Part shown: piece by piece, positions 63,539-64,000 of the stretch
How the letters are laid out: every line of letters starts with the position of its first letter
Numbering within the stretch: the stretch's first letter is position 1
Program-made: the position numbers and the translations under genes
The notes under the pieces: generated by a model
The model's input: the letters and a program-made list of their open reading frames with translations, nothing else
Told to the model about the DNA's origin: nothing
The model's database searches: none
DNA from: Kitasatospora gansuensis
Lineage (GTDB): Bacteria > Actinomycetota > Actinomycetes > Streptomycetales > Streptomycetaceae
Assembly (NCBI RefSeq): GCF_014203705.1
Contig: NZ_JACHJR010000001.1
Span: 5,394,001-5,458,000, forward strand
DNA: 64,000 bases
Direction of reading: 5' to 3'

Positions 63539-64000
63539 ATGGCCGACCTGGAGCGCAGACGGAACGAGGAGCTGGCCCGCATCCTGCACCAGCTCGGCTG
63601 GAGCCCGGAGCGGCTGGCCCGCGAGCTCAACGCCGCGCTCCCGCCCGCGCTGGCGATCAGCTCCACCGCCCCGTACAAGTGGCGCGACCGGGGCATGGTG
63701 CCGCGCAGCCCGCACGACCAGACGGTCTGCGAGGTGCTCAGCCGCACCGTCGGCATCGCGGTGACGTACGAACAGCTCTGGGGCCAGATGGGCAGCGGCC
63801 GCGGCGCCAAGATCCTCTCGCCCCGGCTGCTCACCGACCCGTGGACCGCCGACACCGCCCAGACCGCGCTGCGCGAGGCCGGCGCGGACGCCACCCCGGT
63901 CCGGCTCACCGACCTGTTCCGCGGCGACGAGCTCCAGCAGGCCGCCCGGCACTGGGCCTCCCCGGCACCCGAACTGACCGGCGGCGAGGGCGCCCTGCGG
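63539..64000 (+). CDS. Helix-turn-helix regulatory protein, N-terminal part (3' truncated by window edge)
   Basis: An open frame runs from ATG 63539 to the window end, giving 154 residues without a stop. It begins with a basic acidic-mixed helix (MADLERRRNEELARILHQLG), then a helix-turn-helix-like segment WSPERLARELN followed by STAPYKWRDRGMVPRSPHD, the pattern of streptomycete XRE-like regulators whose recognition helix precedes KWRDRG. TACCGT (63526-63531) ends 7 nt before the ATG and there is no ribosome site, so it is likely leaderless. The family role is unknown to me. Confidence 0.75.
   Translation, partial: MADLERRRNEELARILHQLGWSPERLARELNAALPPALAISSTAPYKWRDRGMVPRSPHDQTVCEVLSRTVGIAVTYEQLWGQMGSGRGAKILSPRLLTDPWTADTAQTALREAGADATPVRLTDLFRGDELQQAARHWASPAPELTGGEGALR

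Overview
The window is a piece of a high-GC actinomycete chromosome, almost certainly a member of the Streptomycetaceae (Streptomyces or Kitasatospora). The gene order clpP1-clpP2-clpX, valS, folC-DUF4233-ndk, mreBCD-pbp2-rodA, TIGR03960-TIGR03936-rne, rplU-rpmA-obg, proB/proA, nadD-rsfS is the conserved core of that family. The strong G/C third-position bias, GTG starts, Tat lipoprotein signals, DasR-type operators and a c-di-AMP riboswitch fit the same group. Most of the window is housekeeping. I found no prophage, insertion sequence, CRISPR array or biosynthetic gene cluster.

Layout. 1-4350: the 3' end of aconitase, then a three-gene ABC sugar importer that looks like ngcEFG (N-acetylglucosamine/chitobiose) behind a structured promoter region. 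4411-14750: aminopeptidase N, a mycothiol-dependent nitroreductase-like protein, an amino-acid permease, bioY, rpiB, an Eis-like acetyltransferase, a membrane PP2C phosphatase and two small or unknown genes. 15081-16412: a c-di-AMP (ydaO-type) riboswitch controlling a LysM-M23 cell-wall hydrolase, then tRNA-Gly. 16589-22717: tRNA-Pro, trigger factor, the ClpP1/ClpP2/ClpX protease with a ClgR box, and a Gln/Pro/Tyr-rich membrane protein. 22877-25516: valS, probably leaderless.

25708-31621: a block of about 6 kb between valS and folC that, from memory, is absent at this position in S. coelicolor. It holds a second MreB-family gene (mbl-like), an unknown acidic protein, a secreted GH18 chitinase with two DasR-type operators, a UDP-GlcNAc 2-epimerase and a processive family-2 glycosyltransferase. 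31792-40420: folC-DUF4233, ndk and the mreBCD-pbp2-rodA elongasome cluster. 40481-51524: two conserved actinobacterial enzymes next to RNase E, a repeat-built Trp-rich membrane protein, rne with a long structured leader, rplU-rpmA-obg and proB. 51589-60524: proA, a pair of related one-pass membrane proteins, an M48 protease, two very small membrane proteins, nadD, a LytR_C protein with a Q/Y-rich repeat domain, rsfS and a histidine phosphatase with an apparent CTG start. 60626-64000: three tRNA-Ala(GGC) genes, a divergent MmyB-type regulator/MFS exporter pair lying between copies two and three, and the start of another regulator.

Themes. (1) GlcNAc/chitin use: a dre-like site overlaps the ngcE promoter and two lie ahead of the chitinase, suggesting one DasR circuit for chitin breakdown and uptake. 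(2) Cell-wall growth: MreB/Mbl, PBP2, RodA, M23 hydrolase, LytR_C protein and wecB/GT2. (3) Several genes show a TAnnnT-like -10 hexamer 6-7 nt before the start codon and no Shine-Dalgarno, so they are probably leaderless. Homology calls rest on recognised motifs and order, not on database searches.
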